From assembly GCA_033762075.1 (NCBI GenBank), contig JANRLY010000035.1, positions 1 through 64,000 on the forward strand: 64,000 nucleotides of DNA, read 5' to 3'. The notes below the pieces were generated by a model. The model was not told the origin of the DNA and searched no databases. It was given only the letters and a program-made list of their open reading frames with translations. The stretch's first letter is position 1, and every line of letters starts with the position of its first letter. This DNA is from VFKI01 sp033762075. Its GTDB lineage: Bacteria > Pseudomonadota > Gammaproteobacteria > DSM-16500. Made by a program: the position numbers and the translations under genes. Of the stretch, positions 39,401 through 45,723 are shown one piece after another.

Positions 39401-42400
39401 GCTTCAAGCATCGGACAAAATCTCACACTCACTTCAACTAGCGGCGCCATTTCGCAAACTGGCGCTCTCACTATTGGTGGTACTTCTAACTTCTCTGCAG
39501 GTGCACACGCTATCACACTCACTCAAGCAAATAGTTTCACCGGTGCAATCACTCTTTCAAATAGCGGTGCTTTTGATGTGAGCTTAACGAACAGCATTGC
39601 AACTTCGCTAGCAGCTTCGAGCGTCGGACAAAATCTTACAGTGACTTCAACCAGCGGTGCCATCTCTCAAACAGGTGCAATATCTGTCGGTGGTACCTCT
39701 TCTTTTTCAGCAGGAGCAAATGCAATTACATTAACACAAGCAAATAGTTTCACCGGTGCAATCACTCTTTCAAACAGCGGCGCAAATGATGTGAGCCTCA
39801 CAAACAGTGTTGCCACTGCATTAGCTGCATCAACAATCGGACAAAATCTTACAGTGACTTCAACCAGCGGTGCCATCTCACAGACAGGCGCACTATCTGT
39901 CGGTGGCACCTCTTTTTTTAGCGCAGGTGCAAATGCAATTACTCTCACAAATAGCAGTAATACTTTCTCAGGGACTGTCGCATTTTCAAATAGCGGCACG
40001 AATGATATTTCAGTCAGTAACAATGCTGCAATGAATTTAGCTGCTTCTACCATCGGACAATCACTCACTGCAACCACCACAGCAAGTTTACTCACGGTAA
40101 GTGGAAATATTACTTCATCAAATAATGGCACACTCAGTTTAACGGGCACTGGATTTACCTTAAATGCCAGCACAAATCTCACTGCGGGTTCAGGAACAAT
40201 TAACATTAATGCAAGAACTGGTACATTAAATGTGGGCGCAGGATCACTATTATTATCTTCAAATAATATTGCGTTGATTGGTGACGTGATGTCACTCAAC
40301 ACAAGCGCACAAATCGGTGGAACCGCTGCGAGCACAGGCAATGCTTCGAGTGTGACGCTCACAGAATCCACTGCAAATACCAGTATTGGGATTGCAGGGG
40401 GTGCAGGCAGTTTATCTTTCAGTACAGCGCAAGTAGATACGATTCGCTCAAGCACAGTGACAATTGGTGACAGTAGCTCTGGTGCAATGACAGTGAGCAC
40501 TTGGACACCTGCTATTAATTCATTAAGCACTTTGAATTTAACAACGGGCAGCAGCTTAACATTCAGCGGTGCAGTGAATGGAAGCTTTGCATTAGTGACC
40601 AACAGCACTGGTACAACAGCGATTAGTGCAGCGATGGGCGGCAGCACTGCACTAACCAGTTTAAATATAACAGGCACTGTTTCATTAGGTGCAAATGTCA
40701 CAACAACAAATGCACAAACCTACAATAACGCAATGACATTAACCGGAAATCCAACACTCACGAGCTCAAGCAGTGGAAATATTTATGTGGGCTCAACATT
40801 AGATGACAATAGCAGCGGTGCACACAGTGTCGCGATAAATACAGCAGGTGTTACAACATTGAATGGATCTGTTGGAAATACCTTTGCGCCTTCAAGCATC
40901 ACAACAGATAGCGCAGGTAGCACTGTTGTGAATGGAAGCTCTGTCACCACTACAGGCAATCAAACTTACAATGATCCCATCACAAACATTGGATCCACAG
41001 GAACGAATTTTGTTTCAACAGCAGGGGGTGCAATTTCTCTTGCAAATACCAGTAATAATTTTGCAACATCTTCGAGTGCACCGATTAGCGTCAATATTTC
41101 TGGTGGCACCAATAATGCAACGCTTTACAATACAAATACTTTAGTGTTTGGTAATTCGAATATTAGTGGCGCATTGAATGTCACCACAGCAGGGACTGGC
41201 AATGCCATCTCACAAAAAGCAGGTACCGCATTAACTGTTGGAAGTTTATCTCTAGTTGCAAACAACAGTCCGATTACATTAACTGGAAATAATTCCATTA
41301 GCAGTTTGAATGTTCTCATCACGGGCACCTCAAAAAATAATGTGACAATCAACGATCCAAACCCATTACTCACCATCACAGGCATGGATACGAGTGGTGG
41401 CGGTGGCGATATTATCATTGATCATATTGGTTCAATTGAAGTGACTGGCGTTGTGACATCGGGCACAGGCGCAATTGCACTCAATGCCAATGCGGCAGAT
41501 GAAACACTCACCATCAGCACAGGTTCTGTTTCTGGTACAGGTGGGATTACTTACACTGCAGATAACATGGTTTTAACAGGTACGACCAATGCCGGCGCCA
41601 GCGGAACGCTCACATTAAAACCCTATTCAACCGGTCAATTGATTAATCTCGGTGGCGCTGATAGCACAGGTACATTAGGTTTAACACAAACAGAATTGAA
41701 CACTCTCACTGCAGGAACACTGCGCATCGGTCAAAGCACGAGTGGCGCAATCACATTGACTAGCAATATGAATTCACCCGCAAGCACATTGAGCTTAATT
41801 AACAATGCGGCTATCACACAAAATGCTAGCAGCCTACTCACTGCAACCAATCTCAGAATTTCAAGTGCAGGTCCTGTGACATTGAATCTCAGCAATAGCA
41901 TCACAAAACTCGCTGCAAATTTAACAGGAAATGGTAACGCATTTATTTTCAATAACAGCAGCGGAATTACACTTGATGCAGTGGATGGAATTTCTGGCAT
42001 TACAACAACGAATGCCGATGTCACACTGAGTGGCACATCATTCACAAATAATATTGGCAGCAGTGCGATTTCAACCGGCAGCGGCAGATTCTTAGTCTGG
42101 TCAGTGAATCCAAACAATGATAATAAAAATGGATTGAGTTACAGCTTCAAACAATATAATGCAACTTATGGCGTAACTACTGTTTCAGGTAGTGGAAATG
42201 GTTTCCTTTACACGCTCAATCCAACTTCAGGTTTCTCATTAAGCTTAACCGGCACGGTCACAAAAGCAATTGATGGCAATACGGTTGCAACTCTTACGAT
42301 GAGTAATTATAGCTACGCTGCTGCCGTATTATTCCACGATAATATTATTCAATTTAATTCTGGTGATCTCATTGCATTACCACTCACAGGAAATTATGCT

Positions 42401-42841
42401 CAATCCACGGCTGGCATTAATATCAACGTACTTGTTTCAGGTATCAGTGTTTACGATCCAGATAACGGTAGCGCAATTCTGTATGGATATGGAAGTGTTC
42501 CTAGCTCATTAAATGCAAATATCGGAACGATTGATGATTCTTCATCTTCATCGTCTTCGTCATCATCTAATAACGTTGCATCCATTATAACAGGCGGCAA
42601 TCAAGCTGCAGCTGCAAATACTTCGAGTGCTTCGAATCCTTCAAGCCCTTCAAGCAGCTCACCCATTTCTTCATCATCCGACTCAACGACATCTTTAAAC
42701 ATTAATAGTGATTCTTCGAACACTGCAATCGTGAACGCTATTTTAAATCCTTCAGGTGGCGCCACGACAACGAATAACAGCTCGAGCAACTTCGTGAATA
42801 CACCACCAACAAGCCAATCCTTCAGCGTGTGCGGGGGTTAG
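27473..42841 (+). CDS. Giant filamentous-haemagglutinin-like exoprotein (5122 residues)
   Basis: A single open frame of 15.4 kb; GGGAGG lies six bases before the start. Residues 1-41 are a long signal peptide (hydrophobic core VLLCTLFFNLFTFNNLFA). Residues about 42-330 form a haemagglutination-activity/TPS domain (WNSFNIGAKETTQFVQ, VALNRI, GIYFGPGSRVDVAGLIAS, then SGNYLNISG and GSWLLDPTDVTI). The usual NPNG motif reads NQAG here. The body is a Gly/Ser/Thr/Asn-rich beta-helix with seven GLUG-type blocks, then five 71-residue repeats, then a Ser-rich linker near residue 5025 and a tail ending VCGG. Such proteins are exported through a TpsB pore and act in adhesion; no TpsB gene is in this window and no toxin domain is visible at the end. 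Confidence 0.92.
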   Translation: MLVEDNINRIQVSLKNTLRKTGRVLLCTLFFNLFTFNNLFANPEGGVIASGSATISQSGNVTQINQASDKAIINWNSFNIGAKETTQFVQPNSNSVALNRINADQGASQIYGVLTANGKIILVNQAGIYFGPGSRVDVAGLIASTANISDASFLSGQYIFHQSSEAQIINQGYLKAAQHGLVALIGNNVRNDGTIDVQGGSVILASGKTFIVNLDGNQLINFAVDEMARDANGNVIPISTVAAADIVDHIVNLDGISQAQSVTQQNGVIILSENSHVNVSNSSGKGGSAFVLGKKVSAHGKISATGNEKGGFVETSGNYLNISGIRVETNHGSWLLDPTDVTITDDPTSGETFSSNTYTPNVSGSIVSNILASDLIDNLANNDITVTTTNGSGIGNGDISVDAELIWTSTHTLTLNATRNIYLNWDITAINGGLTLSASNGAQSLTGGTIGTGTIGTTPGTVEVNINVANFILSQGQWFQSSASLPTFSVTNNFQIANGSAYNNYYNAQFTRLSTTSSPYGISDVFGLQGIATGPLSASYVLSSNINASATSNWNSGAGFVPIGTDSSRFTGTLEGNNYFISSLYINRPSTNEVGLFAASDGATISNLTLLSPTVTGNDYTAALIGLLDNTSSVSNVGILNAKIIGASNVGGLVGVPDNGTSISTSFTTGTISGISNVGGFAGNSGATISDSYSTASVSGAGNGGNQGTGGFLGRAAFYSVTTNSYSSGSVSGNNVGGFVGNVEGSPTDSGNFWDTTTSGQSSSGFGTGNTISDMMTLSNFSGAGWSITATPSTSSTKPSGSWFIFEGNTRPILLMEQTTSITNAHQLQMMGSTLGASYTVANNIDLSATTNSPLYNSEIWGGAITNKGFVPVGDSSNGFTGNFNGNSYAISNLYIYRPSTDTVGLFGEVTSSGSLIQNLALLDVSITGQTQVGALVGALDDGTVSNMYITGSVTGIGYNIGGLAGSIGTATNLNGTIQNSGFNGTVIGTTSTGGLVGYSSGTINYSWTSGNVIGTGISGGLVGYAGPGSATGIISNSYSTANVDVGIGSNAGGLVGYTNAMDISNSWSSGAVTGTGTNIGGFLGGNQNTLVLNNNFFDTTTSGIDSSAGCGFQSNCSGLFGLTTADTMSYSAISSIFGTSTGATNGGITDTPSLTSTVPDYTWFMFDGSTRPMLLAEHSTTIRNAHQLQLMGSTLDASYTLANNIDLSSSLTNTADSWGTNYNTSTGAGFLPIGPLVAYQFTGTLNGDNYTIDNLYINMTTTSSYFWIGLFGLLHHDGITVENLRLTNVNITAPVAGNAGGITGNLMGTSQIQNVYVSGSISAEGPAGGIVGTTNSTNTSYAISHAVNAASITSNHTSGGPWGAGGIVGNIFNAAAIIENSYNIGTVTATGVNNPAGGLVGFFSNGNGGSYTDPVISQSFSTGALSGTGSVGGIIGNSSFTGVDIFGSSASAPNSFWDSDTSSASTLSAVGGGTGTTSGFTVTPTGQTTTSLMTLSTYTGAGGNWSTSTGSGGITSTPSSNGIAPSYDWFIFEDSTRPMLLMEYSTTISNAHQLQLMGSTLGANYTLGTNIDLSATGNSSTYNSEVWGGATINQGFAPIGNTSYSFTGTFNGAGYSISDLYINLPSTDSVGLFGDINGATLTRIGLINPSVTGNNQTGALLGSTSGMSIISKIAINNAAVTGNINVGGLAGLPDSQGPISQSYVTGSVTGVNTVGGFIGDSGVNVSDSWAGVTVTSTGSGTDQGAGGFIGRTASYASTANSYSSGTVSGSNPYIGGFIGWNESPGSTLSNNFFDSTIFGSSTAIGGGITSVGTDVQAKTTTEMMTATTFSSWGSNISSTGSASSTAPSSTWFIFDGNTRPLLMMEYSTTITNAHQLQLMGSTLGANYTLANNIDLSSALTNTADVWGTNYNTPTGSGFVPIGVVGNNFMGTLDGGGFAINNLYINRPSTQYVGLIGALGDYYGSTLIVQHLALLNANVTGGDSYVGTLIGGHDFGNGGGKVQQVMATGSVTAASDAAFVGGLIGWDNLSFTQNSFSAVNVYVPGSSSGVGSFVGYAGAYSYLFNNLSTGYVDATADIDDNVHGFMGGEFGSDQATQIFNNFWDTDTSGKSTSSENATITGGCFTGTCANGGTVSLSSLTTYTDAGWDIAVAPSNSTWGIIDGKSYPYLTFAYSSTPRAISGTSNLGANQTVQMAANGSDVTSSGFTQGTTLTGANGFYYFLEPNAVITDSDSLLTYSTTGTNANAVTLAPSSGGSITGLTLTGNNVTIGDDNTNTVTHTQMQIAKGSLSAGLLYSTSGANLIISSSNTLTSSSTTTYSPDGNLTMGTGLATFNGPVYLEADSTFTSSNGGFIFNSTLAGGHDINIANNSGAIAFNGLVGGITGSTIGTGDTTTINTTTFITTGAQTFNSPIILTDSLTFYSSTGAGITFGSTIDGAQTILIANNSGTTTFNGIVGGSTPLASLLIGSGNNTIFGSSNSGVTTTGIQTYNSGLTLNASSTTLNTTSVTGNGTSTYDITLNGTTFTGNTLILKPAKWAKLNDALSGSSLTLLLNSTADYVANNFQPGTSASVALTGTFNLQSGGWNQNTVSPASFSASNFQLNSGNGPVSTVQFLRVAGGNGTSGNPYQLTDIYGLEGIGSNTTTLGNSWLLNNNIDASATSGWNSGAGFIPIGDASYDFSGNFDGSNYIIDHLYENTTADLGGLFANVSLGSNAISNVLLTNVNLTSKLYVGGIAGQSTGGTFNNIGVTGNITATGNGSSYNSAIGGIVGVIGGTNIGASLTNVWSNVAIVSSNPYGSGLGGLIGSTLTYSNTPLDITDAYALGTINDTANGSSLAGGLMGYMRSQLTITRAYSAVYITGTPFPAGIIGGFDDSSGTITASNVYWDADFSGLTNGFNLHYTGNNTAGMTGLTTQQLMSFNNYSAWSNNITLSSDNTASTWKIIDGKSYPYLTFTYSSTPRAISGYSTAGVNSAMQLAVNAINVTNSGLTYGTTRTGATSGFYYFLEPNSSISDGSTVSVSGTSVNTNAAISSSTTAPASGGSISNFNVAGSGQNITLTSFNDVTTYGVLVGNTWIVEAGNNINVTGNINWSTTKAVTLYSLDTITINAPITTSTGSLNLYANNTTQSITTDYTNGSINVANFDLLQGQWYQVNSTLPSFSANDFTLNSAQGLGTALQFIRATGGDGSSGSPYQIVDVYGLQGIISNATTLSQHWQLNSDIDASATSTWSAGFIPIGNQSWAITHYFTGTFDGQNHTISNLTINTTSGDDIGLFGDITTGAIVENVILSNISLDAIFGGNVGGLVGKNNGGTITNVGVSGAINSGYVAGGIVGDNHGTLSNSWNSASVTGSQDGWSGGIAGLNETSGSINNTFNIGNISGIGYMYTGGIAGENYGSISNSYSISSTITVLSPSGPPSIGGLVGYLDSTGSITNSFASSTIIASSSITGGLVGSADSGATITSSFWDVATSGQTSGIGSDGGTTGTPQAGCFGNTTCASGAVDLTQQSTFTGWDFTNTWGVFGNGPGYPFLKTIYTLSPRTVSGSSNLAPGSTVQLAINGSNIINNQLILGTTTTGANGFYYFIEPNGTIPDGAQILASNTANNAYGITVTGPGGELSSDNYAGLNLHSNTVSVSNDNSYDQITFSNNSNISLASFLATYPSLPYSISGNNLTIGTSGTPNISLYVNGPQFTIYALDGNITTYNGTGTGNLTFTGPVSLATDSALTTANGGITFDGTIDGAHALTIANNSGSISFGGIVGGSSELTGLTIGTGDATAINTTSIATTNSQTWNSAITLGADATLTSDTGTLNFGSTISGAHSLTLSSVANAIDLPTITLTSSGALAITAGGNITQSGALSIAGTASFSAGAHAITLTNSGNNFTGAMTLSNSGANDVSLTNSIATSLAASSIGQNLTLTSTSGAITQTGALTVGGTSSFSAGAHAITLTQANSFTGAVTLSNSGAFDVSLTNSIATSLAASSIGQNLTLTSTSGAISQTGALTIGGTSNFSAGAHAITLTQANSFTGAITLSNSGAFDVSLTNSIATSLAASSVGQNLTVTSTSGAISQTGAISVGGTSSFSAGANAITLTQANSFTGAITLSNSGANDVSLTNSVATALAASTIGQNLTVTSTSGAISQTGALSVGGTSFFSAGANAITLTNSSNTFSGTVAFSNSGTNDISVSNNAAMNLAASTIGQSLTATTTASLLTVSGNITSSNNGTLSLTGTGFTLNASTNLTAGSGTININARTGTLNVGAGSLLLSSNNIALIGDVMSLNTSAQIGGTAASTGNASSVTLTESTANTSIGIAGGAGSLSFSTAQVDTIRSSTVTIGDSSSGAMTVSTWTPAINSLSTLNLTTGSSLTFSGAVNGSFALVTNSTGTTAISAAMGGSTALTSLNITGTVSLGANVTTTNAQTYNNAMTLTGNPTLTSSSSGNIYVGSTLDDNSSGAHSVAINTAGVTTLNGSVGNTFAPSSITTDSAGSTVVNGSSVTTTGNQTYNDPITNIGSTGTNFVSTAGGAISLANTSNNFATSSSAPISVNISGGTNNATLYNTNTLVFGNSNISGALNVTTAGTGNAISQKAGTALTVGSLSLVANNSPITLTGNNSISSLNVLITGTSKNNVTINDPNPLLTITGMDTSGGGGDIIIDHIGSIEVTGVVTSGTGAIALNANAADETLTISTGSVSGTGGITYTADNMVLTGTTNAGASGTLTLKPYSTGQLINLGGADSTGTLGLTQTELNTLTAGTLRIGQSTSGAITLTSNMNSPASTLSLINNAAITQNASSLLTATNLRISSAGPVTLNLSNSITKLAANLTGNGNAFIFNNSSGITLDAVDGISGITTTNADVTLSGTSFTNNIGSSAISTGSGRFLVWSVNPNNDNKNGLSYSFKQYNATYGVTTVSGSGNGFLYTLNPTSGFSLSLTGTVTKAIDGNTVATLTMSNYSYAAAVLFHDNIIQFNSGDLIALPLTGNYAQSTAGININVLVSGISVYDPDNGSAILYGYGSVPSSLNANIGTIDDSSSSSSSSSSNNVASIITGGNQAAAANTSSASNPSSPSSSSPISSSSDSTTSLNINSDSSNTAIVNAILNPSGGATTTNNSSSNFVNTPPTSQSFSVCGG
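29880..33950 (+). repeat. Four kilobase-scale GLUG modules inside the exoprotein gene
   Basis: Four modules of roughly 0.97-1.1 kb follow one another. Each opens with a variant of WFIFEGNTRPILLME and NAHQLQLMGSTLGA (near 29.9, 31.0, 32.1 and 33.05 kb), continues with NNIDLSA, a GFVPIG line, an LYINRPST line and several GGLVG turns, and ends with an FWDT-type strand. Three more diverged modules follow near 35.4, 37.0 and 38.0 kb with shared KSYPYLTF and GFYYFLEPN segments. They appear to be duplications of a beta-helix segment. Confidence 0.8.
39022..40080 (+). repeat. Five tandem 213-base repeats inside the exoprotein gene
   Basis: Five copies of a 71-residue unit with the core SQTGALTVGGTSSFSAGAHA, the segment ITLTQANSFTGA and the end LAASSIGQNLT. 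Nucleotide identity between neighbouring copies is high by eye, particularly for copies two to four, indicating recent amplification or gene conversion. The copy number could vary between strains. Confidence 0.85.
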
Positions 42842-44297
42842 TCTTATCTTTAAAACGCTCTTTCTCATTTCGTTCTTTGATTTGCGTCAAAATTTCAAAA
42901 ATTAACTCAGGAATTTCAGGAAATTTCTCCGACCAATATGGTAAATTATTTTTAATTTTTTTGAAGAAAGCTTTTAATCCAATTTGATTTTTCAGCCAAC
43001 GCTCAAGAAAAGGTGCGGCTGTTTTCCATAAATCTAAATCGGGATACAGTTGACGGCCCACTCCTTCAATGTTTAATAATGTTTTTTGCAGCAAAATAAG
43101 TTGTGGCTGGATATTCATTTGATAACGTCGTGCGACTTGAAACAATCTCAACAATAATTGACCAAAAGAAATTTCTTTAAGTGGGCGTTCAAATATCGGC
43201 TCACATACAGCACGAATGGCGCCTTCAAATTGATCAATCCGTGTATCAGGCGGCAACCATCCAGAAGCCACGTGTAATTCTGCAACGCGCTGATAATCTC
43301 TCTTGAAAAAAGCCAATAGATTTTCAGCTAAATAACGTTGATCATGAGAATTCAGCGAACCGACAATGCCAAAATCGACCGCGATGAATTGTGGCTTTTC
43401 TTTATTGTCCAGGCTCACAAAAATATTACCAGGATGCATATCTGCATGAAAAAAACTATCGCGAAACACTTGCGTAAAAAATAATTCAATACCACGTTCT
43501 GCTAAATTTTTCATGTTAAAACCTAGCTGACGCAATTGTTCTACTTGATGCACTGGGATCCCGTGAATACGCTCCATGACTAAAATCGTATTGCGCGATA
43601 ATGCCCAATGAATTTCAGGCACATATAAAAGATCCGAATGTAAAAAATGACGACGTAATTGGGATGCATTCGCGCCTTCGCGTTGCAAATCTAATTCATC
43701 ATGCAAAGTATGTGCGATTTCATCTGCCATTTCTTTGGGCTTAAAACGATTTGCCTGAGAAGAATAACGTGCCAAAAAACCTGCCAACGTTGTTAACAAA
43801 TCTAAATCACGCTCAATCATTTTTTGAATGCCGGGTCGTAAAATTTTAACGACGACTTGTCGGCCATCTAATAAAACTGCTGCGTGCACTTGCGCAACTG
43901 ATGCCGAAGCTAAAGCAACTGGATCAAACTCACTGAAATAATCTGAGAGTGGCGCATTCAATGCTTGCTCTACATATTGAACGACATTCTCAGTAAAAGG
44001 CGGCACGCGATCTTGTAATCTTTCTAATTCGATTGCAATATCATCTGGCAACAAATCACGTCGTGTTGAAAGAATTTGTCCTGCTTTAATAAATATAGGT
44101 CCAAGCGCTTCTAATGCTAAACGCATTCTCTCGCCGCGTGACATGCGATTTCTCAACCACCAATACCATGGATTGAAATAACATAAAAAACGCAACGGAT
44201 AAAATGCTGGAATTGTTAAAATAATTTCATCCAAACTGTAGCGCATCAAAACATAGTTGATTCGCATCAAACGAAAAAAACGCGTCAACGTTTTCAT
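42822..44297 (-). CDS. ubiB: UbiB-type atypical kinase for ubiquinone synthesis, short C-terminus
   Basis: 491 residues. ABC1/ADCK motifs are intact: KxGQ in IFIKAGQILSTR, the ASVAQVHAA loop, the lysine in VVVKILRPG, HADMHPGNIF and the metal-binding VDFGIVG. UbiB supports the later ubiquinone ring modifications at the membrane. Enteric UbiB runs to about 546 residues and ends in a pair of membrane helices; here the protein stops about 25 residues after the conserved PEIPELIFEIL segment, without them. Its last 20 bases overlap the 3' end of the giant exoprotein gene tail to tail, which suggests the end was replaced. It overlaps ubiJ by four bases. Confidence 0.92.
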   Translation of the reverse strand: MKTLTRFFRLMRINYVLMRYSLDEIILTIPAFYPLRFLCYFNPWYWWLRNRMSRGERMRLALEALGPIFIKAGQILSTRRDLLPDDIAIELERLQDRVPPFTENVVQYVEQALNAPLSDYFSEFDPVALASASVAQVHAAVLLDGRQVVVKILRPGIQKMIERDLDLLTTLAGFLARYSSQANRFKPKEMADEIAHTLHDELDLQREGANASQLRRHFLHSDLLYVPEIHWALSRNTILVMERIHGIPVHQVEQLRQLGFNMKNLAERGIELFFTQVFRDSFFHADMHPGNIFVSLDNKEKPQFIAVDFGIVGSLNSHDQRYLAENLLAFFKRDYQRVAELHVASGWLPPDTRIDQFEGAIRAVCEPIFERPLKEISFGQLLLRLFQVARRYQMNIQPQLILLQKTLLNIEGVGRQLYPDLDLWKTAAPFLERWLKNQIGLKAFFKKIKNNLPYWSEKFPEIPELIFEILTQIKERNEKERFKDKTNPRTR

Positions 44298-44971
44298 GCG
44301 ATCTCTCCTAATTGTTGAACGCGCGCAGACAGGCGATCAACCGCCGACCGAAAGTCATCAACATCTTGGTAAAAATCTTCTAAGGCTTCTTTCGCTGGGA
44401 AATGTTTAATTTCTTCGTGTAAATATTCGTTCAATTGTTGGGTCAACGAGCCAGAAATGTTTTTACCCATTTCTGTCAATCGCTTAACCATTCGCATGGC
44501 ATGATATGCTGGCACATCGCCGAACCATTTTGAAAAAATCTCTTCCCAGTCGATATCAATTTCATCAAAAAAATCTGTGAACTTTTGCGCAAGCGTCATA
44601 TCACCTTCAACGGTCACGCGTTCAGCCAATATTTGGCGGCGTGATTTTGAAAGTTTGAGTTGTAATAAACTGAGAGGTGTTGCGCGAATTGTTAAGTCGC
44701 TCTCGTCATCCCCGCTCTTCTTGTCATCCCCGCGAAAGCGGGGATCCAGGATTTTGCAGAGTATTTCTGGATCCCCGCTTTCGCGGGGATGACAAGAAGA
44801 GCGGGGATGACAAAAGGACTCAGAATGACCGAGAAACACCATTTGAAATAGCAACCCTGTCCCAATCAAATCAATAACAATCTTCTTCCCAACAAGGTCA
44901 CGCGCGCGTTCTCTCGAGGCTGGATCTAAATTCAAATAATAATTTAATGTGCTTTCTAAAAAAGAGATCAT
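44294..44971 (-). CDS. ubiJ: Ubiquinone biosynthesis accessory factor UbiJ with inserted peptide
   Basis: 225 residues. The N-terminal SCP2-like lipid-binding domain (FLESTLNYYLNLDPASRERA, IDLIGTGLLFQMVF) and the C-terminal helical part (WEEIFSKWFGDVPAYHAM, LTQQLNEYLHEE, ending in a coiled coil) match UbiJ, which scaffolds the ubiquinone enzyme complex in the cytosol. Residues about 54-89 are foreign: CHPRESGDP and LDPRFRGDD are translations of a palindromic repeat lying in frame in the domain. Order ubiE-ubiJ-ubiB with four-base overlaps is the standard operon. Confidence 0.88.
   Translation of the reverse strand: MISFLESTLNYYLNLDPASRERARDLVGKKIVIDLIGTGLLFQMVFLGHSESFCHPRSSCHPRESGDPEILCKILDPRFRGDDKKSGDDESDLTIRATPLSLLQLKLSKSRRQILAERVTVEGDMTLAQKFTDFFDEIDIDWEEIFSKWFGDVPAYHAMRMVKRLTEMGKNISGSLTQQLNEYLHEEIKHFPAKEALEDFYQDVDDFRSAVDRLSARVQQLGEIA
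44705..44811. repeat. 107-base perfect hairpin repeat inside ubiJ
   Basis: Perfect 45-base arms (44705-44749 and 44767-44811) built from GTCATCCCCGCTCTTC and a GTCATCCCCGCGAAAGCGG core, with a 17-base loop. The element is open in the ubiJ frame and contributes about 36 residues. The perfect arms imply recent insertion or active maintenance. Confidence 0.9.
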
Positions 44972-45723
44972 GCGTAACGATATCCAATATGTAGTGCAAC
45001 GATACCGCCAGTTAAATTATGATATTTTACATTTTCAAAGCCAGCTGACGTCATCATGTTTTTTAATGTATTTTGATCGGGATGCATACGAATGGATTCG
45101 ACTAAATATTGATAGCTCTCGCGATCTTTACAAATCCATTCACCCAAGCGCGGAATCATTGAAAAAGAATAGCGATCATAGATTTTTGCTAGCAGCGGCA
45201 AAACTGGTTTAGAAAATTCAAGGATGAGACATTTGCCGCCGGGTTTTAAAACGTTATACATGGAACGTAATGCTTTTTCTTTATCTGTCACATTTCTCAA
45301 CCCAAAAGCAATGCTCACACAATCAAATGTATTTGCTTCAAAAGGCAGCATTTCTGCATTCGCTTGAACAAATTCAACTTGATGTAAATAGCCTTGATCA
45401 AGAATTCTTTCACGTCCGCGCGCTAACATACTTTCGTTAATGTCAGATAAAACAACACGACCTGTGTTCCCTACCTTTTTTAAAAACCCTAACGTTAAAT
45501 CACCTGTTCCGCCCGCCACATCTAAAATGTGCTGACCTTCACGAACACCACTTTGTGCTAAAGTGAATCGCTTCCAAAAACGATGCAATCCAAGGGACAT
45601 TAAGTCATTCATCAAATCATATTTGGAAGCTACGCGCCGAAAAATATCTGCAACACGCTCTGCTTTTTCGGTGAAGGGAACTTCTTGAAAACCGAAGTGC
45701 GTTGTATTTTGATCTTTACCCAT
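44968..45723 (-). CDS. ubiE: Ubiquinone/menaquinone methyltransferase UbiE
   Basis: 251 residues from ATG 45723, the normal length; the frame upstream is only the shadow of the permease gene. UbiE is the SAM-dependent C-methyltransferase of quinone synthesis. Visible are GFQEVPFTEKAERVADIFRR, ASKYDLMNDLMSLGLHRFWK, the SAM motif ILDVAGGTGDL, FDCVSIAFGLRNVTDK and LKPGGKCLILEFSKP. It overlaps the permease stop by eight bases and the ubiJ start by four, so the genes form one transcription unit. Confidence 0.97.
   Translation of the reverse strand: MGKDQNTTHFGFQEVPFTEKAERVADIFRRVASKYDLMNDLMSLGLHRFWKRFTLAQSGVREGQHILDVAGGTGDLTLGFLKKVGNTGRVVLSDINESMLARGRERILDQGYLHQVEFVQANAEMLPFEANTFDCVSIAFGLRNVTDKEKALRSMYNVLKPGGKCLILEFSKPVLPLLAKIYDRYSFSMIPRLGEWICKDRESYQYLVESIRMHPDQNTLKNMMTSAGFENVKYHNLTGGIVALHIGYRYA

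Noticed and set aside
28543..42789. Many antisense and out-of-frame ORFs within the giant exoprotein gene
   Set aside because: They are long only because the Ser/Thr/Gly codon pattern leaves few stops; none resembles a protein family, and all sit opposite a convincing gene.
42535..42841. Toxin or CdiA-CT-like domain at the exoprotein end, with immunity gene
   Set aside because: The tail is low-complexity Ser/Asn-rich, there is no VENN-type boundary, and the next gene is ubiB on the other strand.
44577..44877. Plus-strand ORFs containing RGSRILQ or RESGDPG over ubiJ
   Set aside because: They are translations of the palindromic repeat on the other strand and mirror the insert in UbiJ.
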